From JAABRU01 sp041390465 (lineage in GTDB: Bacteria > Desulfobacterota > Desulfobacteria > Desulfobacterales > Desulfococcaceae), in contig JAWKPW010000015.1 of NCBI GenBank assembly GCA_041390465.1, positions 11,668-75,667 of the forward strand: a stretch of 64,000 bases of DNA, given 5' to 3'. Within the stretch, counting starts at the first letter, position 1. Each line of letters opens with the position of its first letter. The notes beneath the pieces are model-generated. The model was not told where the DNA came from, ran no database searches, and saw nothing but the letters and a program-made list of their open reading frames with translations. A program made the translations under genes and the position numbers. Of this stretch, positions 53,127 to 61,993 are shown one piece after another.

Positions 53127-53202
53127 GAATGCCGGATTGCACTTCGCGAATCCGAGATACAGCTTTTTGTAATTATTGAACATTTTTAGAAAGGAGAATC
53201 CC

Positions 53203-53589
53203 ATGTCATGCAAAGTCATTCAGACCCCTTTGGCTCCGGCTGCCATAGGCCCCTATTCCCAGGGGATTGTTGCAGCACCTTTTCTGTTTGTCAGCGGACA
53301 GTTGGGCATGAATCCCCAAAACGGAGAACTGGTCAGCTCTGATTTGGCGGATCAGGCCCGACAGGCCATTCGGAATATGCGGGAGATTATTCAGGCAGCA
53401 GGCGGAGATTTGCGCAATGTTGCGGCAGTGGATGTTTTCATTACAGATATGTCCAAATTTGGCGAATTCAACGCGGTTTATCAGGAATTTTTCTCTGAAC
53501 ACAAACCCGCAAGGGCAGTGGTGGAAGTCAGTGCTCTGCCCAAAGGCGCGTGTGTGGAAATCAAGTGCATTGCCTTGATTCATCCGTAA
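53203..53589 (+). CDS. ridA: RidA family reactive imine/enamine deaminase
   Basis: 128 residues, start ATG 53203 with AAAGGAGA before it. The family marks are IGPYSQGIVAAPFLFVSGQL, ARQAIRNMREIIQAAGGDLR, VDVFITDMSKFGEFNAVYQE, and ARAVVEVSALPKGACVEIKC with the active-site Arg and Glu. It detoxifies 2-aminoacrylate-type imines. Downstream of the lyase in the same direction. Confidence 0.95.
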   Translation: MSCKVIQTPLAPAAIGPYSQGIVAAPFLFVSGQLGMNPQNGELVSSDLADQARQAIRNMREIIQAAGGDLRNVAAVDVFITDMSKFGEFNAVYQEFFSEHKPARAVVEVSALPKGACVEIKCIALIHP

Positions 53590-53675
53590 AAAACAGTGGT
53601 TCAGATGCCAAGAAAATAAACACGGATCACCTGAAGCCAACCCATGATGCGATTTCCGGAAAAGAACATCCCTCA

Positions 53676-53711
53676 GATTTGGCAACTTTTGAAAAGTTGT
53701 CAAATCTTTCA
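53676..53711. repeat. Hairpin family C near the end of ridA
   Basis: CAGATTTGGCAACTTTTGAA and AAGTTGTCAAATCTTTC pair to a strong stem. Likely a rho-independent-type terminator for the upstream pair. Similar hairpins at 42632, 60710 and 40530. Confidence 0.55.
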
Positions 53712-53772
53712 GATGGCTGAATCGGGACATTCATTTTCAGAAATCACCTGAACACTTCCGGGAAGAATTTTC

Positions 53773-54735
53773 TTGAAAAATAAAAGATGCAAATGGTTTA
53801 TTGTTTTTTTGCCGCTGATTCTTTTCACAGCCATCAATGTTCTGCCACTTTCCCACTGTTTTTCAGAGGAGAAGCTGTGCATCAGTGCCCAGCAGCAGTT
53901 CGATTTTGCAGAATATCTTTTTTCCATTGGGGATTACACAGGCGCTGTGGCAGAATACAGGCGTTTTGTCCAATTTTTTCCCGAACATTCCAACGTGCCG
54001 CAGGCCCGGTACAATATCGGCATGGCTTATTTTGAGAACAAAGACTTCCAAAAAGCTGCTGATTCTTTTTCTGAAATGATTTCCGGAGCAGGAGAAGAAA
54101 ATCTCACCTTATCCCATTTGATAACGCAGGCATACTTCATGATCAGTCAATGCCACATGCAGATGGACAATCCCCAGGAGGCAGTCACCAACCTTCGCAA
54201 CCTGATTCATCTGACACAGAACAGGGAAATATGGGATGAAGCGCATTACCGTATGGGATGGATACATCTGGAAATGGCCATGTGGGAAAAAGCAGATATT
54301 TTTTTTGACAGAATCAGCAGGGAAAACCGGGAACGCTACCGTCTGGAACAGTTGTCCGCAGAACTGTCCCGCACCGCAGATATTCCCCGAAAAAATCCCC
54401 GGGTGGCAGGTGCGCTCTCTGTGATTCCGGGAGCGGGTTTTCTGTACTGCGGAAGATACCGGGACGGACTTGCAGCCTTTCTTTTCAACGGCGCATTGAT
54501 CCTTGGCGCTTACACGGCTTTTGACAATGACAACCCGGCATTGGGCAGCGTGATTGCTTTGGTGGAGGCGGGATTTTATGCAGGGAATATTTATGGAGCG
54601 GTGAACAGTGCGCACAAATACAACCGGGAGCAGAATCGCAATTTCATCCGTCAACTCAGGGAAAATACCCAGGTGAATCTTTCCCTTTCCCCTGAGCATG
54701 GCGGACTTGCGCTGTCTTTGGAATATTCCTTTTAA
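53773..54735 (+). CDS. TPR protein with C-terminal membrane segments
   Basis: 320 residues from a TTG at 53773 (weak RBS). A signal peptide (WFIVFLPLILFTAINVLP) leads to three or more TPR repeats (residues about 45-170: AEYLFSIGDYTGAVAEYRRF, ARYNIGMAYFENKDFQKAAD, AYFMISQCHMQMDNPQEAVT). Behind a short link are hydrophobic stretches (VAGALSVIPGAGFLYCGRYR, AFLFNGALILGAYTAF, SVIALVEAGFYAGNIYGAVN), which resemble the DUF5683/TM2-type module. Envelope protein of unknown function. Confidence 0.8.
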   Translation: MKNKRCKWFIVFLPLILFTAINVLPLSHCFSEEKLCISAQQQFDFAEYLFSIGDYTGAVAEYRRFVQFFPEHSNVPQARYNIGMAYFENKDFQKAADSFSEMISGAGEENLTLSHLITQAYFMISQCHMQMDNPQEAVTNLRNLIHLTQNREIWDEAHYRMGWIHLEMAMWEKADIFFDRISRENRERYRLEQLSAELSRTADIPRKNPRVAGALSVIPGAGFLYCGRYRDGLAAFLFNGALILGAYTAFDNDNPALGSVIALVEAGFYAGNIYGAVNSAHKYNREQNRNFIRQLRENTQVNLSLSPEHGGLALSLEYSF

Positions 54736-54747
54736 CTGATGTGTTGC

Positions 54748-54828
54748 ACTTCCGTCATGCCCGCGAAAGCCGGTATCCACAACCGATTGAAAATACTGAA
54801 TTCCGGTTTGCACCGGAATGACGGAAAA
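54748..54828. repeat. Inverted repeat between TPR and Fic genes
   Basis: CTTCCGTCATGCCCGCGAAA on the left and CACCGGAATGACGGAAA on the right pair imperfectly, with CTGAATTCCGG in between. A related piece (GAATTCCGACTTTCGCCGGA) lies near 8241-8265, next to the membrane protein gene at 8340. Perhaps a REP-like repeat or terminator for the TPR gene. Confidence 0.45.
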
Positions 54829-54978
54829 AATGAATAAGCGCCTGATGTTCTGAAAAAAGGCGGAGTGACATCTGTTTTTAGTGTGGATTTAACAGCCTGC
54901 ATCCATTATGCAAACCCTGCCTGTGATGCGAATAATGCCTGCAATCACCTCATAATCTGATGCGATTGGGAGCTGCAA

Positions 54979-56100
54979 ATGAGCCGGTATATCTGGCAGA
55001 CTGAATCATGGCCTGATCTGATCTGGGACAGTGCCAGACTCATTGAACCTTTATCCTGCTGCCGTCTGATGCAGGGCAAACTGCTGGGCAGACTGGCCTC
55101 CATGAACAGGGAAATGGAATTGGAGGCCTATACTGAACTGCTGGTGGAAGAAACTGTGCATACTGCACATATTGAAGGGGAAGTGCTGGATCGGAGTTCT
55201 GTCCGTTCTTCTGTGATCAGACGTCTGGGACTGGATGCTGCCGGGCTGCCTCAGCCTGAACGCCATGTGGATGGACTGGTGGAGGTACTGACAGATGCCA
55301 CAGAAAATTATGATCTTCCCCTGACACCTGAACGGCTTAAAGCTTGGCAGGCTGCCATGTTTCCCACAGGATATTCGGGACTTCGCAGGATTGTCACCGG
55401 AAACTGGCGGGGACCGGATCTGATGAGGGTTGTATCAGTTCGATCCGGACGGGAGAAAATTCATTATGAAGCTCCTCCCCATGATCGGGTTGAATCAGAG
55501 ATGCAAAATTTCCTGATTTGGTGGCAGAAAAGTCTGAAAACATGCGATGGCATCCTCCGGGCAGGCATTGCCCATTTCCGTTTTGTCACCATTCATCCCT
55601 TTGAAGACGGAAACGGCAGAATTGCCCGTGCCGTCACAGATATGGCTATGGCGCAGGATGAAAATCTGCGTCAGAGGTTTTACAGTCTGTCGGCCCATAT
55701 TACAGAGGAAAGAGAGAGTTATTATTCCATACTGGAAGAGATTCAGAAGGGAAACGGTGACATAACCCGGTGGCTGGAATGGTTTCTGGCCTGCTTCAGC
55801 GGAGCCATAAGCAAATCTGAGCAGACTTTGGAAAAAGTGTTTGCCAAATCCGCATTCTGGAAGATTCATGTGCAGACAGTGCTGAATGATCGGCAAAGGA
55901 AAGTGATCAACAGACTGCTGGATGCAGGCAAGGGCAATTTTGAAGGCGGTCTGACCACCAGAAAATATGCAGGCATGACAAAAACAGCCAAAGCAACCGC
56001 GCAGAGGGATATTCGTGATCTCGCGGAAAAAAATATACTGACTGCCAATGCAGGCCGGGGGCGCAGTACCAGTTATGATTTGATATGGCCTGACATATGA
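54979..56100 (+). CDS. Fic family protein (DUF4172-Fic), AMP-transferase
   Basis: 373 residues. N-terminal DUF4172 (YIWQTESWPDLIWDSARLIE), an inhibitory helix (TAHIEGE, the [S/T]xxxE[G/N] motif of class II Fic proteins, near residue 57), then the catalytic HPFEDGNGRIARAVTDMAMA near residue 205. All catalytic residues are present. Fic enzymes transfer AMP to a target hydroxyl; the autoinhibitory motif suggests regulated activity. A winged-helix end (LTTRKYAGMTKTAKATAQRD) follows. GGGAG before ATG 54979. No partner gene is adjacent. Confidence 0.93.
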   Translation: MSRYIWQTESWPDLIWDSARLIEPLSCCRLMQGKLLGRLASMNREMELEAYTELLVEETVHTAHIEGEVLDRSSVRSSVIRRLGLDAAGLPQPERHVDGLVEVLTDATENYDLPLTPERLKAWQAAMFPTGYSGLRRIVTGNWRGPDLMRVVSVRSGREKIHYEAPPHDRVESEMQNFLIWWQKSLKTCDGILRAGIAHFRFVTIHPFEDGNGRIARAVTDMAMAQDENLRQRFYSLSAHITEERESYYSILEEIQKGNGDITRWLEWFLACFSGAISKSEQTLEKVFAKSAFWKIHVQTVLNDRQRKVINRLLDAGKGNFEGGLTTRKYAGMTKTAKATAQRDIRDLAEKNILTANAGRGRSTSYDLIWPDI

Positions 56101-56118
56101 TAAGGCCACTGCTGTTTA

Positions 56119-56229
56119 ATACCAATTCTCCATTGAAAACATGCTTTTTTTAGCCGCAAAGGACACGAAGAGGGCACAAAGATCACAATAAACTGAACGC
56201 ACCGTATAAAATCAGCGGTGAATCGGTAT
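56119..56229. repeat. Repeat family A, 111-bp copy
   Basis: ATACCAATTCTCCATTGAAA to GCGGTGAATCGGTAT, with inner CCGCAAAGGACACGAAGAGG and CACAAAGATCACAATAAACT. Lies between the Fic gene and the PEP-utilising gene. Confidence 0.7.
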
Positions 56230-56299
56230 TAATTCACATTGCAGATGCTTCAGTATTTATATTTTCGCATGAACTGAATTTTCTCTCACGGAGGCCCCA

Positions 56300-59200
56300 T
56301 TGAACAACCTGTCCCACAAAGAGTTTCTGGCCAAATCCAATGCCCTGAAAGTCAATACAAAAGATTATTATGTGGATGTGGAACCCCATCCGAAATACAC
56401 ACTGATCCGGGAAGTGATGTCCAAATATTACGGACTGACAGAGGGTGTTCTCATTTTTCTCAAAGAACTCAACCATCCCCGGAAAAATGACCGCTTTATC
56501 GCAAATGAGGCAAGGGGATACTGCCTGAATTATTTTCATCTGATCCGCAATCATGCCGAAGGCCCCGCGGCCGCGGCTTTGTTTGCTGATATTTTTGCTG
56601 ATCTGCTCCAGTCTCCCGAAGAGGAGGTTCGCAGGGATGCAGCAGACAATTTTCTGCTTTTTCTGCAAAAAATGATCCGGGAATGCGGACCGGAGCATAT
56701 TGGCCGGTTCATGCCTGTGCTGAATTCCGCATTCCGCACCATCCGGAATTTGGATGATGACAACTTTTTTCTGTTTGTGAAAAGTTATTACCGACTGGAA
56801 AAGACTGCTGAGGATCTTATCAGTTACCTTCCTGAAATTTCTCCGGATTTCACTGAACTCAACAGCCTGCTTCGGAAATATTGCCGCCGCACCTGTTCTT
56901 ACTGGCTCAGTGAGGCGGATCCGCTGCCCTGGTTTGAGAAAGAGGTGGACAAAATTGAAAACCGGGATCAGCTTGCAGATATTTTCAGCCCCATTTCCCA
57001 CACCCGCATAAAGGAACTGGAGCAGAAACTTGACAGGATCGCAGACAGTCCGTCCGCTTCTTTGGATGAAACACAGGATTTGCATCAGCTCCGGCTTTTG
57101 CTGGAACTGCCCGGTTACAGCCGGATTGCGGATCTGTACCGGGAAATTCCCAGAAAACTTCTGGAAGCGGGAAAGGACAAAACCCGCGGCAGCCGGTGGA
57201 AAGTCATTTTTCTTTTCCATATTATGAATATTTCCGGCCTGTCCCTGATCCACGAGGAAACCCTCAGAGAGATCAACCGGATTATGGGCTGGCTGATTTC
57301 CCATGAAACCCATCTGAATATTGAAATTCTTCTGACCAAGGCATTTTCCATTCTCAATGCCCGGACCCGGGAATTTCCGGTCACTTCCCTCAACTGCATT
57401 CTGAATATGGGCAGGGGCATTTACAAAACCGATGAAAGTGATCTGATCAAACTTTTCATTGATGCGGTTCTGGGCATGGGTTTTCATGCACCGATGATCA
57501 GCGGTGTGGGCAATGACTGGCAGATACAGGTCAATCCCGCGCATATCCGCAATATCCGCACCTGGCTGGAACTCATTGAACTCAGTCCCCAATGGTCCAC
57601 CCGGCTTCTGTCCGGCCTGATCATCCATCTTTCCCTGTCCGGAGTTTTCATCAAGGACACGGATCTGTTTCCCCGCGACATTACCCGTCTGCTCAACTGT
57701 GACATCCGGCAGGTTTACAATCTGGTCAAGCAGCTTGCCCGGCTTTTTCCGGTTTATTTCAATGAGATCGGGGCAGAGGGTGAACTGCGGGATATTTCCA
57801 CCCAGATTGATGAAATCAGTCACCGAAAGGATCTGCTGATTCATTTTCTGCGCAAGCAGATTCATGTGGAAAGCAGCAACCGGGTGGTTGCCTTTACCGA
57901 GGCTGTGCTCAGATGCTGGCTCAGCGGCAAAAAAGAATTTGCCATGCCTTTTGTGCCGCCCAATATTTATGAGCAGATTGAGGAGGATGGGCCCCATATG
58001 CAGGGCGTTCACCGGGTCATGCGCTGGCTCCGGGATGGCAGGGGGGTCAGCATTCCTGATGACTTGCAGGAAATGGACAGCACGGAACTCAAATGGCTGC
58101 TCAACAGTCTCTCGGATGCTGCCGCCGAAGACAAGCAGAGGGTGGAACTTGCCGTCCGTCTGTACCGGCTTCTTCATCAGAAATACAGTCTGATTCTGGG
58201 CATGAAATCTGATGCGGAAATTCAGAACGGTCTTTCCCATATAGCAGCCGAAAGTCTTTCCTGTTCGGAGAAACTGAAACAGGGACTTGCAGAGGCGGAT
58301 ATACACAGAAAACTTCCCCTGCTCCTGGATTGCCTGGACAGTCTGAAGGAAGTCATTTTATCGGACAAATCCTATGAAATTCAGGAGGACATTTACAAAA
58401 AACGCCATTTCACCGTTGACATTCCCTCCATGTACGGAAGTTATCATGAGACAAAATTTGACGCTCTGGGGCTGACCTTCCGCATTGAGTCTGCGGTCAA
58501 TGTCTGTTTTGAGGAAATCGTGGAAAATCTGGATTTGAATCTGATTACCCGTGAAACCTTTTATCAGGTCTATGATCTGCTCAAACTCTTTGACAGGGCT
58601 TTGAAAGTGGATGGAATTTCCTCGGCCGAACTGGAAATGCAACTGGAACTGCTGCGCCATGCCCTGAAGACAAGAGGATTCACCTTTACCCAGTATATAG
58701 ACATTTTCAAGGGCTTTGCACAGGCTGTCAGAAATATCATCAATGATTATTTCAACAATATTCATGAAAACAACCTCAGACGCATTCTGGCCCGCATTCC
58801 GCTCCGGCAGATACAGGAACGTTATGTCTCTCCGGCAGATACAGATGATCGGGAAAAAATCAGACACAGGGTTTCAGAAATTTTTTTCCGGGAAAGAATC
58901 GCTTTTTCCCTGGGACTGCGGCAACTGGATGTTCTGCTGCTTCGGATTCTCAACACACTTTTCCATCAGTCCGCCATGCTGCAGGAAGATCAGTTCCGGC
59001 TGCGCCTTCTGCTCAACTATGATCCCCAGAGGGCCATGGTTTCCATCAATCATGCCGAGGAAAAGGCCAACGGCATTATCCATCTGGGCAACAAGGGATA
59101 CAATCTGGTGCGGCTCAACCATATGGAATTTCCGGTTCCGCCCGGTTTCATCATCACCACGGAAATCTTCCGATGCCGCTATGTGGTGGAAAACTATCCG

Positions 59201-60553
59201 CCTGCGGAACGCAATTTCAAGGAGCAGATTTCCAATCACATCCGGCTGCTGGAAAAACAGACCGGAAAGCGTTTCGGAGATCCGGCCAATCCCCTGCTTT
59301 TTTCGGTCCGAAGCGGCTCCTCCATTTCCCAGCCCGGCATGATGGACACCTTTCTGAATGTGGGCATGGATGAGCGCATTGCTGCGGGACTGGCCCAAAG
59401 AACAGGCAATGGATGGTTTGCTTGGGACAACTACCGGCGTTTTGTGCAGTGCTATGGCATGGCACACGGCCTTTCGCGGGATGAATTTGATGATATTATT
59501 TTCCGCAAAAAGGCTGAAAAGGGAATCGCGTTTAAGCGCTCTTTCACCGGTGAGGAAATGCGGGATGTGGCTTTGGCCTACAAAAAAAGGGTAAAGGAGG
59601 CGGGCATTGCCATTACCGAAGATTTGTTTGTGCAACTGCTGCAGACCATTCAGATTGTTCTCAATTCATGGGAATCGGAAAAGGCCGGAACCTACCGCAG
59701 AATCATGGGCATTTCCGATGACTGGGGAACAGCCGTCACTGTGCAGAGCATGGTATACGGCAACCTTTCCCGCGAGTCCGGCAGCGGTGTGGTTTTCACC
59801 CATACGCCAAAATGGTCGGAAGACACTGTGCGTCTGTGGGGGGATTTCACCATTGGCAATCAGGGGGAGGATGTGGTTTCCGGGCTGGTCAACACGCTGC
59901 CGGTCTCCATTATTCAGCAGGACAATGAAATGCGGGAGACAGACATCACATTGGAAAGCCATTTTCCGGAAATTTTCAAAACCCTGAAAAAATGGGCATC
60001 TGAACTGATTTACAATCATGGCTGGAGTCCTCAGGAGATTGAATTCACCTTTGAGGGACCCAAACCGGAAAATCTCTGGCTGCTGCAAAGCCGGAACATG
60101 GCCATACGGGGGCAGACAAAGGTGTATACCTTTGCTCCGGAAAGCATGACCCCGGACAGAGTCCTGCTGGGCAACGGGATTGGCGTCAGCGGAGGGGCCA
60201 TGAGCGGGCGGGCTGTTTTCACCCTTGAAGAAATCGAGCAGTGGCGGAAAAAGGAGCCTGAGACAAAACTGATCCTCATGCGCGGGGACACGGTTCCGGA
60301 TGACATTAAGGAAATTCATGCAGCAGACGGACTGCTCACGGCCAGAGGCGGTGTGACTTCCCACGCGGCAGTGGTTGCCCACCGGCTGGAAAAAACCTGT
60401 GTGGTGGGATGCGGAAATCTGTTCTGTTTTGAAAAGGACGGGAAAGGGATTTTTGAGAACATCAACATGATTGTGCATTCAGGGGATTTTATCAGCATTG
60501 ACGGGCAGAAAGGGCATATTTATCTGGGGCATATGAAGATAAAGGAGTCATAA
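56300..60553 (+). CDS. PEP/pyruvate-binding (PPDK N-domain) protein with large N-terminal extension
   Basis: 1417 residues from a TTG at 56300 with GGAGG 5 nt upstream. The first about 850 residues are helical with no recognised domain. Then a PPDK/PPS-type ATP-grasp region (HLGNKGYNLVRLNHMEFPVP, PLLFSVRSGSSISQPGMMDT, GRRVVFTHTPKWSE-like GVVFTHTPKW) and the PEP-utilising swivel domain with the phosphohistidine in LLTARGGVTSHAAVVAHRLE near residue 1355. The C-terminal TIM barrel of PPDK and PPS, which binds PEP/pyruvate, is missing. So it is not a complete PPDK; it could phosphorylate another acceptor or protein, as do PEP-synthase-like proteins with added domains. Confidence 0.85.
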   Translation: MNNLSHKEFLAKSNALKVNTKDYYVDVEPHPKYTLIREVMSKYYGLTEGVLIFLKELNHPRKNDRFIANEARGYCLNYFHLIRNHAEGPAAAALFADIFADLLQSPEEEVRRDAADNFLLFLQKMIRECGPEHIGRFMPVLNSAFRTIRNLDDDNFFLFVKSYYRLEKTAEDLISYLPEISPDFTELNSLLRKYCRRTCSYWLSEADPLPWFEKEVDKIENRDQLADIFSPISHTRIKELEQKLDRIADSPSASLDETQDLHQLRLLLELPGYSRIADLYREIPRKLLEAGKDKTRGSRWKVIFLFHIMNISGLSLIHEETLREINRIMGWLISHETHLNIEILLTKAFSILNARTREFPVTSLNCILNMGRGIYKTDESDLIKLFIDAVLGMGFHAPMISGVGNDWQIQVNPAHIRNIRTWLELIELSPQWSTRLLSGLIIHLSLSGVFIKDTDLFPRDITRLLNCDIRQVYNLVKQLARLFPVYFNEIGAEGELRDISTQIDEISHRKDLLIHFLRKQIHVESSNRVVAFTEAVLRCWLSGKKEFAMPFVPPNIYEQIEEDGPHMQGVHRVMRWLRDGRGVSIPDDLQEMDSTELKWLLNSLSDAAAEDKQRVELAVRLYRLLHQKYSLILGMKSDAEIQNGLSHIAAESLSCSEKLKQGLAEADIHRKLPLLLDCLDSLKEVILSDKSYEIQEDIYKKRHFTVDIPSMYGSYHETKFDALGLTFRIESAVNVCFEEIVENLDLNLITRETFYQVYDLLKLFDRALKVDGISSAELEMQLELLRHALKTRGFTFTQYIDIFKGFAQAVRNIINDYFNNIHENNLRRILARIPLRQIQERYVSPADTDDREKIRHRVSEIFFRERIAFSLGLRQLDVLLLRILNTLFHQSAMLQEDQFRLRLLLNYDPQRAMVSINHAEEKANGIIHLGNKGYNLVRLNHMEFPVPPGFIITTEIFRCRYVVENYPPAERNFKEQISNHIRLLEKQTGKRFGDPANPLLFSVRSGSSISQPGMMDTFLNVGMDERIAAGLAQRTGNGWFAWDNYRRFVQCYGMAHGLSRDEFDDIIFRKKAEKGIAFKRSFTGEEMRDVALAYKKRVKEAGIAITEDLFVQLLQTIQIVLNSWESEKAGTYRRIMGISDDWGTAVTVQSMVYGNLSRESGSGVVFTHTPKWSEDTVRLWGDFTIGNQGEDVVSGLVNTLPVSIIQQDNEMRETDITLESHFPEIFKTLKKWASELIYNHGWSPQEIEFTFEGPKPENLWLLQSRNMAIRGQTKVYTFAPESMTPDRVLLGNGIGVSGGAMSGRAVFTLEEIEQWRKKEPETKLILMRGDTVPDDIKEIHAADGLLTARGGVTSHAAVVAHRLEKTCVVGCGNLFCFEKDGKGIFENINMIVHSGDFISIDGQKGHIYLGHMKIKES

Positions 60554-60707
60554 AGGCAGGTGCGGGCCGGTTTCGTGGACAGCGGCAAAGTTCCCTTTGC
60601 CGGAAAATGAAGAACAGGGGACTGGATCCTGCTGACATTTTTATAACCTCCTGAATTTGCTGAAACCGCTTTCTTCGGAACAAACCCGGCTGATCTGTTC
60701 GGTCAGG

Positions 60708-60740
60708 ATTTGACAACTTTTGAAAAGTTGTCAAATCTTC
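60708..60740. terminator. Hairpin family C after the PEP-utilising gene
   Basis: AGGATTTGACAACTTTTG and AAAAGTTGTCAAATCTTC form a near-perfect stem between convergent genes. Other sequence in the gap 60554-60774 shows nothing coding. Confidence 0.65.
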
Positions 60741-60774
60741 ATTCCCGCCCTCTGATCAGAAATGTCAACAGCCC

Positions 60775-61089
60775 CTAATCCCGGATGATTTTTTTGATGT
60801 TCGGCATGGTTTCAGGTTTGTCCCGGAGCATGTAACGGCTTTCCCCGTCCCGGCGGGTAACATTTTCATACACACCGTCATCCCGGCGCACCAGTTTGGT
60901 GAACCCCAGATCTTTGAGTTCCGAATCACTCTTGGCCGCACGGATGCTGACGCGGGACATGATTCTCCGCACCATGCCCCTGCATCTCGGGCATACGGCC
61001 AGAGGCGGATCCTCCAGGGACTGTCTGACTTCAAATATCTTTCCCCGTTCGCAGGGCTCATCCAGGTGTTCATACTCATAGGTTGGCAT
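60775..61089 (-). CDS. FmdB-type zinc ribbon protein
   Basis: 104 residues from ATG 61089, with GGAGGAA upstream (an ATG at 61104 contains this RBS and is less likely). FmdB-like start PTYEYEHLDEPCERGKIFEV and RQSLEDPPLAVCPRCRGMVR with the second CxxC. In the first half only one Cys is left (normally two), so zinc binding may be altered. The C-terminus (SDSELKDLGFTKLVRRDDGV) is an extension. Role unknown; FmdB proteins were first linked to formamidase and methylamine regulation. Confidence 0.83.
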   Translation of the reverse strand: MPTYEYEHLDEPCERGKIFEVRQSLEDPPLAVCPRCRGMVRRIMSRVSIRAAKSDSELKDLGFTKLVRRDDGVYENVTRRDGESRYMLRDKPETMPNIKKIIRD

Positions 61090-61234
61090 GATTTGTTCCT
61101 CCATGAAAAAAAGATGTTTTCCGAACCGGCGCGGGAATTTTTTACCACAAACTCATGGGGATTCACAATTTTTTTTTATGCCTCTTTGTTTTTTTTGTGC
61201 AGCCTTTTTTCAAAAAGCCAAAGGATGGACAGTT

Positions 61235-61993
61235 TTGTGCGGCAGATTTTCAGTTCAGGAAAAATATGTGAACATTGCCCGCATCTTTGATTTGCATGCA
61301 GATACGGATATGGATGATGGCGCATCTTCTGATTGCAGCAGATTTCCCGGTGATTCGCATCCGGTTGCTGTGGCAGATCAGAATTGTTTCCGGCTGATCT
61401 CCCTGAAATGGGGGATCCGTGATGTTTTCAGAAAAATGCTGATCAATGCAAGGGATGACAGAATCTTTTCCTCGCCTTTGTGGAGAAATATGTACACCCG
61501 CAGATGCGCTGTTCCCGTAACCGGCTGGTGGGAATGGGATTGGGAAAAACGGATGCACCATTTTTCACTGAATCCGGAAAGCAGCCCTTTCTTTCTTGCC
61601 GGTCTGCACAGAAAAAATGAGAAACGGCAGGAAAGGGAATTTGTCATCCTGACAACCCGGGCACGGGGAAAAATCAGGGATTGGCATGAAAGAATGCCGG
61701 TATGTCTTGACAGCAGCAATTTCAGGCTGTGGCTGTCTGACAAATCCTATGGCATTGGGCAGGCAGTGGGCCATCTTGCTTCTTTTTCTTTCCATCATAT
61801 TTTCTCAGAGCAGTCAGGGGCCTGTGTGTTTTCCCAAACACGCAGCCGGCATCATCAGTCACAAACAGCAAACAGGGGGAGCGGAAATCCGCACCTGCAG
61901 AAAACCATCAAGGGATTTGATTCGACAGCCAGACAGGGAGATGCAAATCATGAACGTTTTCAAAACAAAAAGGACAAAGCAGGCCTGCTGTAA
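61235..61993 (+). CDS. SOS response-associated peptidase (SRAP, YedK/HMCES-like)
   Basis: 252 residues from a TTG at 61235 (AAGGATGG before it), giving the obligatory Cys2 after Met1 removal (CGRFSVQEKYVN). The rest of the active site is present: NARDD, the glutamate in VPVTGWWEWDWE, and the His of DWHERMPVCLD. SRAP proteins form a thiazolidine crosslink with abasic sites in single-stranded DNA. Here it lies divergent from an FmdB gene and overlaps the Mut7-C gene by 44 nt. The long N-terminal extension of the ORF before 61235 is not real coding. Confidence 0.9.
   Translation: MCGRFSVQEKYVNIARIFDLHADTDMDDGASSDCSRFPGDSHPVAVADQNCFRLISLKWGIRDVFRKMLINARDDRIFSSPLWRNMYTRRCAVPVTGWWEWDWEKRMHHFSLNPESSPFFLAGLHRKNEKRQEREFVILTTRARGKIRDWHERMPVCLDSSNFRLWLSDKSYGIGQAVGHLASFSFHHIFSEQSGACVFSQTRSRHHQSQTANRGSGNPHLQKTIKGFDSTARQGDANHERFQNKKDKAGLL

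Noticed and set aside
56234..58306. 690-codon minus-strand ORF
   Set aside because: It is fully antisense to the intact PEP-utilising gene, which has a family match and RBS. The antisense protein has no recognisable domain.
61088..61234. N-terminal extension of the SRAP ORF
   Set aside because: SRAP proteins need Cys at position 2; the TTG at 61235 gives this and has an RBS.
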